A stretch of 44,584 nt of DNA from Anaerolineae bacterium (GTDB lineage Bacteria > Chloroflexota > Anaerolineae > Aggregatilineales > J027). Positions within the stretch are counted from its first letter, which is position 1. The number at the start of each line of letters is the position of its first letter. Below, one piece after another: positions 6,933 through 15,166 of this stretch. The translations under genes and the position numbers were made by a program. The notes beneath the pieces are model-generated. The model was not told the DNA's origin, ran no database searches, and saw only the letters and a list, made by a program, of their open reading frames with translations. The stretch is from contig WBUL01000018.1 in the NCBI GenBank assembly GCA_008933735.1, positions 1 through 44,584 on the forward strand, read 5' to 3'.

Positions 6933-7751
6933 ATGAATGCGCCTACACAAGTGCCTTTAGGGGCTTATTTGAAGCAAATCCTGGATGAACGTAGCATCAG
7001 CGGCAATATGCTGGCGAAGTCAGCAGGGATTGCTGAAGGATCAGTACGCAACTTACTGCGCTATGGTGTGGATGGCAATGCCCCAATGCCACAGCCGCAA
7101 ACTCTGACCTTAGTGAGCCAATTTCTGGGACTGGATACAATTGAAATCTTCCAGATGGCGGGCTACTTCCCCCCTGCCCCGCGTGAGTCCACTATCAGTC
7201 CGCGAGCCGAGTATGTGGCTATGCGTTTTGATCGGCTCTCTCCCGATCAACAAAGAATGGTAATGGATTTGATTATTTCAATGGAGAAGACCAGCGGCAA
7301 GGAGACCCTAGATGAGCATATCCAATCGCTCTTAGAGGAAGTCTATGTCCTGCGCCGTGAACATCCCATGTTTGAAAAACGATACTTCAGCTTGTTGGGA
7401 GAAATGGGTCGTCGAATTGGGAAGTGGACCCATACCACCACCTCAGCGATTCTCATGCACGGTATCCTGTCGCGGCTGCACGAATTCACCGATGATCCAG
7501 TGTTGCTTGGCGTTAATGAAAAACGTGTTCAAGAAATTTTGGGGCATCCTGATGCAGTGGTCATTCTCAATCAACTGCTGCCGCGCACTGATATTCCTAA
7601 ACCATTGGAGAAACTGTACTGGTTAGTCAACCCGGATGGCATGTTAGACAAGACCATAGATAAGCTGTCCAACGAGCAGCAGCAGGGGATTCAAGCTCTC
7701 TGGCATTTGCTAGATCGCATTGTACCCCCCGCAAAAACGGGGTCGCGCTAA
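6933..7751 (+). CDS. XRE-type helix-turn-helix regulator
   Basis: This 272-residue protein has an N-terminal XRE/Cro-like HTH (residues about 9-65: LKQILDERSISGNMLAKSAGIAEGSVRNLLRYG, followed by a helix on LVSQFLGLD). The remainder is mostly helical with no domain I can name. The ATG at 6933 follows AAGGAG by about 10 bases. It is transcribed away from the mobilization genes and lies 48 bases before the serine recombinase, so it probably controls both excision and transfer from the shared divergent region. No Ser-Lys protease pair of the LexA/CI type is evident, so control by RecA-stimulated self-cleavage is unlikely. Confidence 0.65.
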   Translation: MNAPTQVPLGAYLKQILDERSISGNMLAKSAGIAEGSVRNLLRYGVDGNAPMPQPQTLTLVSQFLGLDTIEIFQMAGYFPPAPRESTISPRAEYVAMRFDRLSPDQQRMVMDLIISMEKTSGKETLDEHIQSLLEEVYVLRREHPMFEKRYFSLLGEMGRRIGKWTHTTTSAILMHGILSRLHEFTDDPVLLGVNEKRVQEILGHPDAVVILNQLLPRTDIPKPLEKLYWLVNPDGMLDKTIDKLSNEQQQGIQALWHLLDRIVPPAKTGSR

Positions 7752-7799
7752 TTCGGCGTATAATCGGCATAGATCAAGGTTAATGAGGTCAGCAAGTTA

Positions 7800-9560
7800 G
7801 TGGCACGCAACGGTAGAAGTAAACGCCCAGCACTCCAACAAGGATGGGCATTATATCTGCGAACCAGCGATGAAGAAGCGCAGGCTCCTGAACGCTCCCA
7901 AGCTAGCCAACGCCGCTTGATTCGGGATCATCTGGTTAATCCATCTACCCTGCCTAACTTAGCCGAATATGCTGATACCTATACGGGACGGGCAGATGAT
8001 CGTGCCAATTATCAGCAGCTTCTCAAAGATGCCCGCTTAGGAAAATTTTCGCACGTCGGAATCGCTTTTGTAGATCGTTTTGGGCGGAATGATGTAGAAG
8101 GTATCCGTGCCTTTGATGAACTGAATGCCTTGGGCATTACCGTTCGTATTGCGACCTATCCCAGCCTTGACCCCACTACCCCGGACGGGCGCATGGTGGT
8201 GGGCATTCTCTTCACGGTGGCAAGGTTCGAGTCAGATCGTACCGGGCAGCGCAGCAAAGAGGGGATGCTGACCAAGCTGTTGGAAGGCGGCTGGCCCTTC
8301 AAAGCCCCAGATGGTTATCTCAATCGAGAAACAAAAATCAACCAGAGTAACAGCATCGCAGACCGTCTCAATAATGCCCGTTATAAACGCTGGGTCGAAC
8401 TCGACCCGGAGCAGGCAAAAGTTTGGCGTTATGCTTGGGATTTGTTGCTGGAAGATAAACACTCTTTGGCAGAAATTTGTGAGACACTGCACCAGCGCGG
8501 CTATAAGCTCAAATCGGGCGCACTGTTCGTCAGGCTCACTCCTTCTGGAATGCGGCGACCTAATGTAGGGGCGGTATCGCGGATTTTCCATAATTGGTTC
8601 TACGCAGGTTGGGCAGTTTTGGACAGCGATCTAGGGACTGTCCCGCCGAAAACAGTGCGCGGTACATGGGAGGCTCTTGTCAGTACGGAGGAATTTGAGC
8701 GTGGTTTGGCAATTCTGGAGCATCGTAATCAAGTCCCTGAACGGAAGAAAAAGCATTTCTATCTGCTGCAACGTCTGGTCTACTTACAGCTTAAGGACGG
8801 CAAAGAGGAACGCTTGATCTGTTCCACACCCAATGCTAATCGGCAGCGCGGCGGCGTGGCTTACTACTGCATCCAAAGCAGTCGCTACAATTTCCTCTGC
8901 TACCAAGTTGATGGGCAAATACCGGGTTTGATGAACACTATTCAAGTAGATCGTGCTTTAACCCCTGCCTTGCGCCAAGCCTATATTGAAGATATTGACC
9001 AGTTCATCAGCAAGCCGATGGTAGATCGGGCCGCGCTCGAAAAGGCACTAAATGACATCACTGATGAAGAAACCAAAGTCTTGGGGTTATTCACCGCTGG
9101 ACGGATTTCCGATGAAGCATGGGATCGTAAGTGCCGCGAATGGCGTGACCGCCGCGCTTCGATCAGAATCTCGCTGGATGGCATTGACCGCAGCCGCGCT
9201 GCTCATATTTCGAATCTGGACGCGGCACTGAACTTAATCACGAAAATTGGTATACTTTATGCAAGACTTGACCCATATCAGCAGCAGCATGTGCTGAACC
9301 AGGTGATCAAAAGAGTAGTTATCAACACTGAGGGTATGATTGTGCGAGTGGATTTGCGCTCACCGTTTGCCTACTTACATCATAAGGTGTCAGGCAGTGG
9401 GTCACTGCTTGCGGGGAATACCTCGTCCAATAGGGATGAAGTTGGCAATAAAAAAACCAGCACCCTAGCGGACACTGGTTCGTTTATCTTCTCGTTTAGT
9501 GTCCCTAGCAGGACTCGAACCTGCGCCTCTGGCTCCGGAGGCCAACGCTCTATCCTCTGA
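7800..9560 (+). CDS. Large serine recombinase (integrase) of the element
   Basis: This 586-residue protein begins at GTG 7800. Residues about 15-160 are a resolvase catalytic domain with YLRTSDE (candidate nucleophile Ser23, Arg21), FVDRFGRND and the RFESDRTGQRSKEGM helix. A recombinase domain follows (about 180-310), then a Cys-containing segment around 340-375 that resembles a partly degenerate zinc ribbon, and a helical coiled-coil region (about 400-500). Large serine integrases join attP and attB by double-strand exchange at a 2-bp core. From about residue 550 the frame is antisense to the terminator of tRNA-Arg, and from 567 to tRNA-Arg itself (SVPSRTRTC and on), so the C-terminal tail is probably host-derived sequence beyond the attachment site. 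Confidence 0.85.
   Translation: MARNGRSKRPALQQGWALYLRTSDEEAQAPERSQASQRRLIRDHLVNPSTLPNLAEYADTYTGRADDRANYQQLLKDARLGKFSHVGIAFVDRFGRNDVEGIRAFDELNALGITVRIATYPSLDPTTPDGRMVVGILFTVARFESDRTGQRSKEGMLTKLLEGGWPFKAPDGYLNRETKINQSNSIADRLNNARYKRWVELDPEQAKVWRYAWDLLLEDKHSLAEICETLHQRGYKLKSGALFVRLTPSGMRRPNVGAVSRIFHNWFYAGWAVLDSDLGTVPPKTVRGTWEALVSTEEFERGLAILEHRNQVPERKKKHFYLLQRLVYLQLKDGKEERLICSTPNANRQRGGVAYYCIQSSRYNFLCYQVDGQIPGLMNTIQVDRALTPALRQAYIEDIDQFISKPMVDRAALEKALNDITDEETKVLGLFTAGRISDEAWDRKCREWRDRRASIRISLDGIDRSRAAHISNLDAALNLITKIGILYARLDPYQQQHVLNQVIKRVVINTEGMIVRVDLRSPFAYLHHKVSGSGSLLAGNTSSNRDEVGNKKTSTLADTGSFIFSFSVPSRTRTCASGSGGQRSIL
9449..9480 (-). terminator. Rho-independent terminator of tRNA-Arg
   Basis: On the minus strand AACCAGTGTCC, loop GCTA, GGGTGCTGGTT form an 11-bp stem with three G-T wobbles, followed by a run of T residues (A at 9449-9456 on the plus strand). 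It overlaps the last part of the recombinase frame. Confidence 0.75.
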
Positions 9561-9571
9561 GCTATAGGGAC
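9500..9571 (-). tRNA. tRNA-Arg(CCG)
   Basis: The 72-base cloverleaf is complete: acceptor GTCCCTA/TAGGGAC, D-stem GCTC/GAGC, anticodon arm TTGGC-CTCCGGA-GCCAG with anticodon CCG, variable loop AGGC, T-arm GCAGG-TTCGAGT-CCTGC and discriminator A. CCA is not encoded. It has its own promoter and terminator. The serine recombinase frame covers 61 of its bases on the other strand, pointing to this locus as the integration target. Confidence 0.93.
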
Positions 9572-9586
9572 GAAAATTTCATTTAA

Positions 9587-9615
9587 AGTTTAGCCATGTC
9601 TGTCCTATAGGTCAA
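9587..9615 (-). promoter_or_regulatory. Promoter of tRNA-Arg
   Basis: TTGACC (9610-9615 on the minus strand), spacer 17, TAAACT (9587-9592); the tRNA 5' end is 15 bases after the -10 box. Confidence 0.6.
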
Positions 9616-9617
9616 GG

Positions 9618-9646
9618 TTGTGATTGCGTTCATCTGGCGCTACCAT
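9618..9646 (+). promoter_or_regulatory. Promoter of the tmk operon
   Basis: TTGTGA (9618-9623), spacer 17, TACCAT (9641-9646), 29 bases before the tmk ATG. It lies back to back with the tRNA-Arg promoter. Confidence 0.45.
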
Positions 9647-9675
9647 AGCGGCAATATCGTCAGACAGGCACAGAA

Positions 9676-10302
9676 ATGCTAATTACCCTGGAAGGCCCGG
9701 ATGGGAGCGGGAAATCTACCCAGATTGACCTCCTGGTCCAGAAACTACGGGCTAAAGGTTATAAGGTTGTCCAGACGCGGGAACCTGGTGGCACATCGAT
9801 AGGTGACGAAATACGCCAGGTTTTGCATGACTTGAAAAATACCGCTATGCATCCCCACACCGAAACCCTGCTTTATGCAGCCTCACGCGCACAGCTTGTC
9901 GCACAGGTTATCCGACCCCATCTTGAATCGGGCGGAATTGTCGTATGTGACCGATACAGGGACTCCACACTGGCTTATCAAGGATATGGGCACGGGTTGG
10001 ATCTTGAGGCGTTAAATTCCATCCTGGCATTTGCAACGGGTAACCTGACGCCAGATTTAACATTTTATCTGGATTTATCCGTTGAAGATGGCCTGAAACG
10101 ACGCAAAGATGCCGCAGATGATTGGAACCGGATGGATGCGATGGCGGTAGAATTTCACCAGCGGGTGCGGGCAGGTTACGAAAAACTTATCGCTGCGGAA
10201 CCAGAACGGTGGGTCAGGATTGATGCCAGTCAGGATATTGAAACCATTCATCAGGCCATCCTTGCTGTGGTGCTTATGCGAGTGAAAGAGATGCAGAAGT
10301 GA
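9676..10302 (+). CDS. tmk: Thymidylate kinase
   Basis: Phosphorylates dTMP to dTDP in the cytosol, a required step of dTTP synthesis. The 208-residue length is normal. The P-loop GPDGSGKST is at residues 7-15, and the DRY-type motif CDRYRDSTLAYQG binds the nucleotide base; a short lid region with RRKDAADDWNRMD follows. It is the first gene of a tight plus-strand group: its TGA overlaps the GTG start of the aminotransferase by 4 bases. A promoter lies just upstream, back to back with tRNA-Arg. Confidence 0.93.
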   Translation: MLITLEGPDGSGKSTQIDLLVQKLRAKGYKVVQTREPGGTSIGDEIRQVLHDLKNTAMHPHTETLLYAASRAQLVAQVIRPHLESGGIVVCDRYRDSTLAYQGYGHGLDLEALNSILAFATGNLTPDLTFYLDLSVEDGLKRRKDAADDWNRMDAMAVEFHQRVRAGYEKLIAAEPERWVRIDASQDIETIHQAILAVVLMRVKEMQK

Positions 10303-11393
10303 TTTTCCAGGCGAATCCGGGCGCAACTTATACAGCCTATCAAGCTGAAATTGATGCAGCGATTCAGCGAGTGCTGTCAAATGGATGGTACATTCTGGGC
10401 AAAGAAGTTGAGGCTTTTGAATCCGAATTTGCGATCTTCTGTGAGGTGAATCACGCAGTTGGCGTTGCCAATGGTACGGATGCCATTGAACTGGCGCTGC
10501 GGGCTTTGGATATTGGTGTGGGTGATGAAGTTATCACAACGGGGCATACGGCAGTTGCAACAGTTGCTGCGGTCGAATTGGCTGGCGCGGTTCCCGTTCT
10601 GGTGGACATTGAACCCGAATTTTACACACTGGATCCGATAGCGGTTGAGCAGGCGATTACATCCCATACCAAAGCAATCATTGCGGTTCACCTTTATGGA
10701 ATGCCTGCAAATCTGACTGCCCTCCAGAAGATTGCTGAAGATCACCATCTGTATCTGATCGAAGACTGTGCCCAGGCGCATGGGGCCCGTTACCAGGGGT
10801 CACGGGTTGGGAGCACAGGCATCATTGGCACCTTCAGCTTTTACCCGACCAAGAATCTGGGAGCGTTTGGGGATGGCGGCGCGGTAGTGACTCAGGATAC
10901 GAGTCTGTACGAACGGATGAAAGCACTGCGGCAGTATGGATGGCGATCACGATATATCAGTGACAACACCGGTATGAATTCACGGCTGGATGAACTTCAG
11001 GCGGCAATCCTGCGAGTTAAACTACGTTATTTGGAAAATGACAATCAGAAGCGGCGTGACCTGGCACGCATTTATGATGAGGCCTTAAATTCATCATCGC
11101 TGTTACGGCCCGCAGTCAGGCAGGGTACAGAGCACGTCTACCATTTATACGTAGTGCAGGTTGACGAACGAGAGGCCTTGATTCAAAAACTGCGCGAACA
11201 TGGTGTTGGTACCGGGATTCATTATCCCCAGCCGATTCATCGACAGCCTGCCTATCATGGACGGGTGCGGACAGTTCCAGAAGATTTGCCAGCATTGATG
11301 TCAGTAACGCCGAAGATTCTCTCCTTGCCGTTATATCCTGAACTTTCGGTGGACGATGTACACTATGTAGCGAAGACAATTGTAGAGGAATAG
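10299..11393 (+). CDS. DegT/DnrJ/EryC1/StrS-type PLP aminotransferase
   Basis: This 364-residue protein is a fold-type I, PLP-dependent sugar aminotransferase. The Schiff-base lysine is Lys185 in SFYPTKNLGAFGDGGA, and the upstream VANGTDAIELALRAL (phosphate-binding) and IEDCAQAHGA (Asp contacting the PLP ring nitrogen) motifs are intact. Family members put an amino group on keto-sugars linked to nucleotides, for surface polysaccharide or glycan decoration. The GTG start overlaps the tmk stop, and the next gene begins 1 base after its TAG, so the three are co-transcribed. The substrate cannot be told from sequence; the glycosyltransferase and flippase further right hint at a shared polysaccharide pathway. 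Confidence 0.88.
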   Translation: MIFQANPGATYTAYQAEIDAAIQRVLSNGWYILGKEVEAFESEFAIFCEVNHAVGVANGTDAIELALRALDIGVGDEVITTGHTAVATVAAVELAGAVPVLVDIEPEFYTLDPIAVEQAITSHTKAIIAVHLYGMPANLTALQKIAEDHHLYLIEDCAQAHGARYQGSRVGSTGIIGTFSFYPTKNLGAFGDGGAVVTQDTSLYERMKALRQYGWRSRYISDNTGMNSRLDELQAAILRVKLRYLENDNQKRRDLARIYDEALNSSSLLRPAVRQGTEHVYHLYVVQVDEREALIQKLREHGVGTGIHYPQPIHRQPAYHGRVRTVPEDLPALMSVTPKILSLPLYPELSVDDVHYVAKTIVEE

Positions 11394-11394
11394 A

Positions 11395-12474
11395 ATGCGA
11401 CTGGGAATTATTGGACTGCCAAACAGCAGCAAGACGACCATTTTTAATGCGCTGACCGGACTCAATCGGCCAACCGGTGCCGTTTCCAGCGGGCAGATCG
11501 AAGTTTTTAATGCAGTGGTTAACGTGCCGGATGAGCGTGTAGACAAACTCAGCGCGATGTACGAGCCAAAGAAAACAACCTATGCGACTGTGACATTTAG
11601 CGACATCGCTGGCATTGACAAAGGTTTTGGGGAAAGCGGCCTGAGCGGGCAGTTGAAAAATGAACTGGCGCAGGTCGATGGTTTTGTTCATGTCGTCCGC
11701 GCTTTTGACGATGATGCAGTGCCACATCCCTACGTCACGATTGATCCAAAACGTGATGTTGAAATGGTAGATACCGAATTTATCCTGTCTGACCTCATCA
11801 TGATTGAGAAAAAAATCGAACGTCTGCAAAGCGACCTCAACCGCACAAGCAAAGGCGGGCGCGACAAGCTGGAGCAAGAACTTGCGCTAATGGAACGCCT
11901 TAAAACAGCGCTGGAAGCCGAAACCCCTCTGCGTGATATTGAACTCGACACAGAAGAAGAAAAATCTCTGCGTGGGTTTGGGTTCTTGTCACAGAAGCCG
12001 CTTCTGCTGGTCTTTAATACGGGCGACCAATTACGCCCTGCCAGCGAGATTCTGACTTACAACCACAAAAACACACAGACCTTGAGCCTGCAAGGCAAAA
12101 TTGAAGCTGAAATCGCTCAACTCGGTAAAGAAGACCGCGAAATATTCTTGCAGGAATATGGTATTGCAGACCCCATCGCCAGACGTGCTATCCGTGCCGC
12201 CTATGAACTGATGCATCTGCAATCGTTTTTTACTGTTGGCAAGGATGAAGTTCGGGCATGGAGTGTGCAGATTGGCGCATCTGCACCTGAGGCCGCCGGG
12301 GTGATCCACTCCGATTTGCAAAAGGGCTTTATACGCGCCGAGGTCATGACCTACGATGTCCTGATGGAACTTGGCAGCGAACACGGTGTCAAAGAGGCCG
12401 GAAAATTACGTCTGGAAGGAAAAACCTATATTGTGCAGGATGGTGATATTTTGCACATCCGTCACAGCGGCTGA
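11395..12474 (+). CDS. YchF/Obg-like P-loop GTPase with TGS domain, divergent
   Basis: The 359-residue layout follows YchF/OLA1: an N-terminal G domain, a long coiled-coil insertion (about residues 130-185, LIMIEKKIERLQSDL...), and a C-terminal TGS-like region ending KTYIVQDGDILHIR. Sequence landmarks are VTFSDIAG (switch II), HVVRAFDDD and NTGDQLRP at the base-recognition loop. The P-loop reads GLPNSSKTT: the usual Gly before Lys is Ser, and the typical NxxE base motif is altered, so this is a divergent paralogue rather than a textbook YchF. YchF proteins bind ATP or GTP and associate with ribosomes. It follows the aminotransferase by 1 base. Confidence 0.8.
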   Translation: MRLGIIGLPNSSKTTIFNALTGLNRPTGAVSSGQIEVFNAVVNVPDERVDKLSAMYEPKKTTYATVTFSDIAGIDKGFGESGLSGQLKNELAQVDGFVHVVRAFDDDAVPHPYVTIDPKRDVEMVDTEFILSDLIMIEKKIERLQSDLNRTSKGGRDKLEQELALMERLKTALEAETPLRDIELDTEEEKSLRGFGFLSQKPLLLVFNTGDQLRPASEILTYNHKNTQTLSLQGKIEAEIAQLGKEDREIFLQEYGIADPIARRAIRAAYELMHLQSFFTVGKDEVRAWSVQIGASAPEAAGVIHSDLQKGFIRAEVMTYDVLMELGSEHGVKEAGKLRLEGKTYIVQDGDILHIRHSG

Positions 12475-12531
12475 GGTCACTCACTTGCGACTCTGACGAA
12501 ACAGCCCACATCTTTATGGCATTCACAGAAT

Positions 12532-12561
12532 TTGCAAGATATTCATCGACTCTATTAGAAT
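12532..12561 (+). promoter_or_regulatory. Possible promoter of the radical SAM gene
   Basis: TTGCAA (12532-12537), spacer 18, TAGAAT (12556-12561), 20 bases before the ATG at 12582. Confidence 0.35.
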
Positions 12562-12581
12562 AGGGCAACGGAAACTGGAAA

Positions 12582-14066
12582 ATGGCCCCAACCATACTTT
12601 TGTTTAACCCCAAATGTGTGACCAGAGGTAAGCAGCGTTTGCCGATGTCCCTGCTCGCAATTGCCTCTGTGATTGACGGCGACTATATCCCCGTTTTCAT
12701 TGACGGTAATGTCGTAGATAACCCGGCTGAACACATCATTGAAAAGGCAAAAGCCACTGGTGCCATCATGCTCGGTGTTTCGACGATGCCAGGCCCACAG
12801 TTGATGCAGGCGATTGAGGTATGCCGCCAGGTTAAAACCGTTCTGCCGGGATTAATCATTGTCTGGGGTGGATATTTCCCATCACATCATGGGGATGTGT
12901 GTGTCACCAGTGGGATCGTGGATTACGTGATCGAGGGGCAGGGTGAGGTTGCCTTTCGCAGACTCGTTGATACCATTCATCAGGGTGGCAGCTTGCGCGA
13001 TGTGCCAAGCCTCATATGGGTAGACGACGGCACCGTAAAGTCGAATCTGCGTGCGCCGCTTGTCCCTTTGGATAACCTTCCCCTGTGGCCTTATGAACGC
13101 CTGGATAATGTGTTGACCTACCGGGGCAAAAGTTATCTTGGAAATGCCGTCATGAGCCATCATACCAGTTTTGGCTGCCCCTTTGCGTGCAATTTCTGTG
13201 CAGTGGTGCGGATTGTCAACCAGCGCTGGCTGCCCGAATCACCGGAACGTGTTGAAACAGTGGCCCGGATTCTGGTAGATAAATATGGTGCGGACGCAAT
13301 CGAATTTCATGATATGGATTTTTTTATTCAGGAAGACCGCGCTGCCGAAATTGCCGAACGCCTGGTGCCCCTGAACATCAACTGGTGGGCACTGGGACGG
13401 ATTGACAAACTCAGCACCTACAGCGACCACACCTGGCAAAAGCTGAAAAAATCCGGCTGCAAAATGATTTTCATGGGGGCAGAGAGCGGTTCGGATGAAA
13501 CCCTCAAGCTGATGAACAAGGGCGGAAAATCCAGCACAAACCGCACCCTTGAAATTGCCCGCAAGATGAAGGCGGTTGGGATTGTGCCTGAATTTTCGTT
13601 TGTCCTGGGCAACCCACCCGACCCCCTTGCTGACGCAGAAAATACAATCCACTTTATCCGCAAAGTGAAAGACATTAACCCCCAGGTTGAATTGATTCTC
13701 TACATTTATACCCCGGTGCCGCATGACCGCAGCGAACTACTCAAAGCCGCACAGGAATTGGGTTTTCGCTTTCCGCAGACCCTTGATGAATGGGCAAGTG
13801 ACGAATGGCAGACTTTCGCGCTGCGTCGTGACCCGAATACGCCCTTTCTGAAAGACAATGTACGGCAAAAGGTGCGGAATTTTGAGTCAGTCGTCAATGC
13901 CTATTACCCGACCGTAACAGACATGCGCCTGAGCGGGAAAATGCGTACTCTGCTGCGAACCCTGTCCGGCGTGCGGTACAAGCTTGAATGGTACGACTGG
14001 CCACTTGAACTGAAAGCGTTGCAGCGAGTCATTCGCTATCGGCGTCCAGAAACAATGGGGTTCTAA
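12582..14066 (+). CDS. B12-binding-domain radical SAM protein
   Basis: The 494-residue protein has an N-terminal cobalamin-binding-like Rossmann domain (residues 1-140, with GVSTMPGPQ and VWGGYFPSHH) and a radical SAM barrel whose cluster motif is C199-x3-C203-x2-C206 (GCPFACNFC). Downstream motifs FMGAESGS and the EFHDMDFF loop fit the B12-radical SAM (BchE/HpnP-like) superfamily, which carries out methylations, cyclizations and related carbon-skeleton chemistry. The classical DxHxxG cobalamin ligand is not seen. It stands alone and overlaps the glycosyltransferase tail by 4 bases, end to end. The product is unknown; lipid or hopanoid modification is only one possibility. Confidence 0.85.
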   Translation: MAPTILLFNPKCVTRGKQRLPMSLLAIASVIDGDYIPVFIDGNVVDNPAEHIIEKAKATGAIMLGVSTMPGPQLMQAIEVCRQVKTVLPGLIIVWGGYFPSHHGDVCVTSGIVDYVIEGQGEVAFRRLVDTIHQGGSLRDVPSLIWVDDGTVKSNLRAPLVPLDNLPLWPYERLDNVLTYRGKSYLGNAVMSHHTSFGCPFACNFCAVVRIVNQRWLPESPERVETVARILVDKYGADAIEFHDMDFFIQEDRAAEIAERLVPLNINWWALGRIDKLSTYSDHTWQKLKKSGCKMIFMGAESGSDETLKLMNKGGKSSTNRTLEIARKMKAVGIVPEFSFVLGNPPDPLADAENTIHFIRKVKDINPQVELILYIYTPVPHDRSELLKAAQELGFRFPQTLDEWASDEWQTFALRRDPNTPFLKDNVRQKVRNFESVVNAYYPTVTDMRLSGKMRTLLRTLSGVRYKLEWYDWPLELKALQRVIRYRRPETMGF

Positions 14067-15166
14067 CGTACAACCTCCCGGTAAACGTCCAGAATGCCGT
14101 TGGTCATCCGCTCTAATGAATAATCCCGCTCCACCTGCCAGCGTAACTGGGCGCGGCGTTGATCAGAATTCGTCCGCCGCCGCCCTACAATTCGTTCCAC
14201 TAGGCCTTGTATATCCCCAACCGGAGCGGTGATACCTATTTCAGGTAACACACCAACCTGACTGCCAAATACCAGGGTGCCACACGCTGCCGCTTCTAAC
14301 GCGGCCATACAGAAGGCTTCGTGCTGCGAAGTTATGACCAGGAACTCGGCCTGCTGATAGTAGGCTGGAAGCTGTTCATGCGGTACCTCACCGTGAAAAA
14401 TCACCCGGTCAGCAATGCCCAAATTAACGGCTAACTGGTTCAAATGCTCCCGCAGCACCCCATCTCCCACGATGTTCAACTGTACATTCGGCAGCCGGGT
14501 AAATATCTGGAGCAAAATATCCTGCCGTTTGATGGAACTTAGCGAGGCCACATGCAAAAATTCCATTGTGCGCTGTTCCTTGTCGGGCAGCTTGAATAAA
14601 TCTGTGTCCACACCAAGCGGCACAACCCGAATCCGTTCCTGTCCGCCGATATTCCCCATATAACGGCGAAGCACCTGTTCCGTGTAGGTACATGGGGCAA
14701 TCACACGGGTGGCACTTTTGACCGCATGGTAAACCAACCATGATGTAAACCGGCCCAATTGCAGACCATAGTTGATCTCAGCAAAGCCAACCAGTTCCCC
14801 TCCCGCGATACTCACAACACTGGGGACACCGAGTTTGCCGCCTACACGGTTGGCGATGTATCCTGTTTCGTCTCCCCAGATGGCGTGCAGCACATCAAAA
14901 GGCGCGATCTGGTGATGTCGGATCAGACTTTTTTCAACCGCACGTATCAAACGCCAGCGTTGAAGACCGGATGTATATGATCCCCCGCCAAAGGGAAACA
15001 CTTTCGCGCCATAGACTTCATAGGAGTCGTGGGTGAACGGGTAACGAATCGGGAACACACGCACGTCATGGCGCTTCGCCAGCCCACGCACCAGATTCAA
15101 ATAGACAGGAATGGACCAATCCGACTCACTCGCGGAGAATCCCGGTATCAGAATGCCAATTCTCAT
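14063..15166 (-). CDS. GT4-family glycosyltransferase
   Basis: The 367-residue GT-B fold enzyme moves a sugar from a nucleotide donor to a lipid or glycan acceptor at the inner membrane face. The N-terminal domain begins MRIGILIPGFS; the C-terminal donor domain carries VVPLGVDTDLF, FLHVASLSSIKRQ, and the E-x7-E signature in EAFCMAALEAAACG. The C-terminus ends at the tail of the radical SAM gene. It is transcribed after the flippase, whose 3' end overlaps its first 41 bases, so the two are translationally coupled. This pairing indicates export of a surface glycan; the donor sugar cannot be named. Confidence 0.88.
   Translation of the reverse strand: MRIGILIPGFSASESDWSIPVYLNLVRGLAKRHDVRVFPIRYPFTHDSYEVYGAKVFPFGGGSYTSGLQRWRLIRAVEKSLIRHHQIAPFDVLHAIWGDETGYIANRVGGKLGVPSVVSIAGGELVGFAEINYGLQLGRFTSWLVYHAVKSATRVIAPCTYTEQVLRRYMGNIGGQERIRVVPLGVDTDLFKLPDKEQRTMEFLHVASLSSIKRQDILLQIFTRLPNVQLNIVGDGVLREHLNQLAVNLGIADRVIFHGEVPHEQLPAYYQQAEFLVITSQHEAFCMAALEAAACGTLVFGSQVGVLPEIGITAPVGDIQGLVERIVGRRRTNSDQRRAQLRWQVERDYSLERMTNGILDVYREVVR

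Larger units (their letters stand above)
3138..9480. mobile_element. Candidate integrative mobilizable element next to tRNA-Arg(CCG)
   Basis: The gene set (relaxase, RHH accessory protein, HU-like protein, XRE regulator, large serine recombinase) is that of an integrative element which mobilizes in trans; no type IV secretion genes are present. The right junction should lie between about 9400 and 9500, where the recombinase frame meets tRNA-Arg and its terminator. The left junction is guessed at about 3138 from the abrupt end of the TIR-NACHT gene. No duplicated tRNA segment was found at the left side by eye, which fits a serine recombinase with a very short core. Limits are approximate. Confidence 0.55.

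Noticed and set aside
11116..11877. A 253-codon minus-strand frame over the aminotransferase and GTPase genes
   Set aside because: It lies opposite two clearly recognisable proteins and has no family features.
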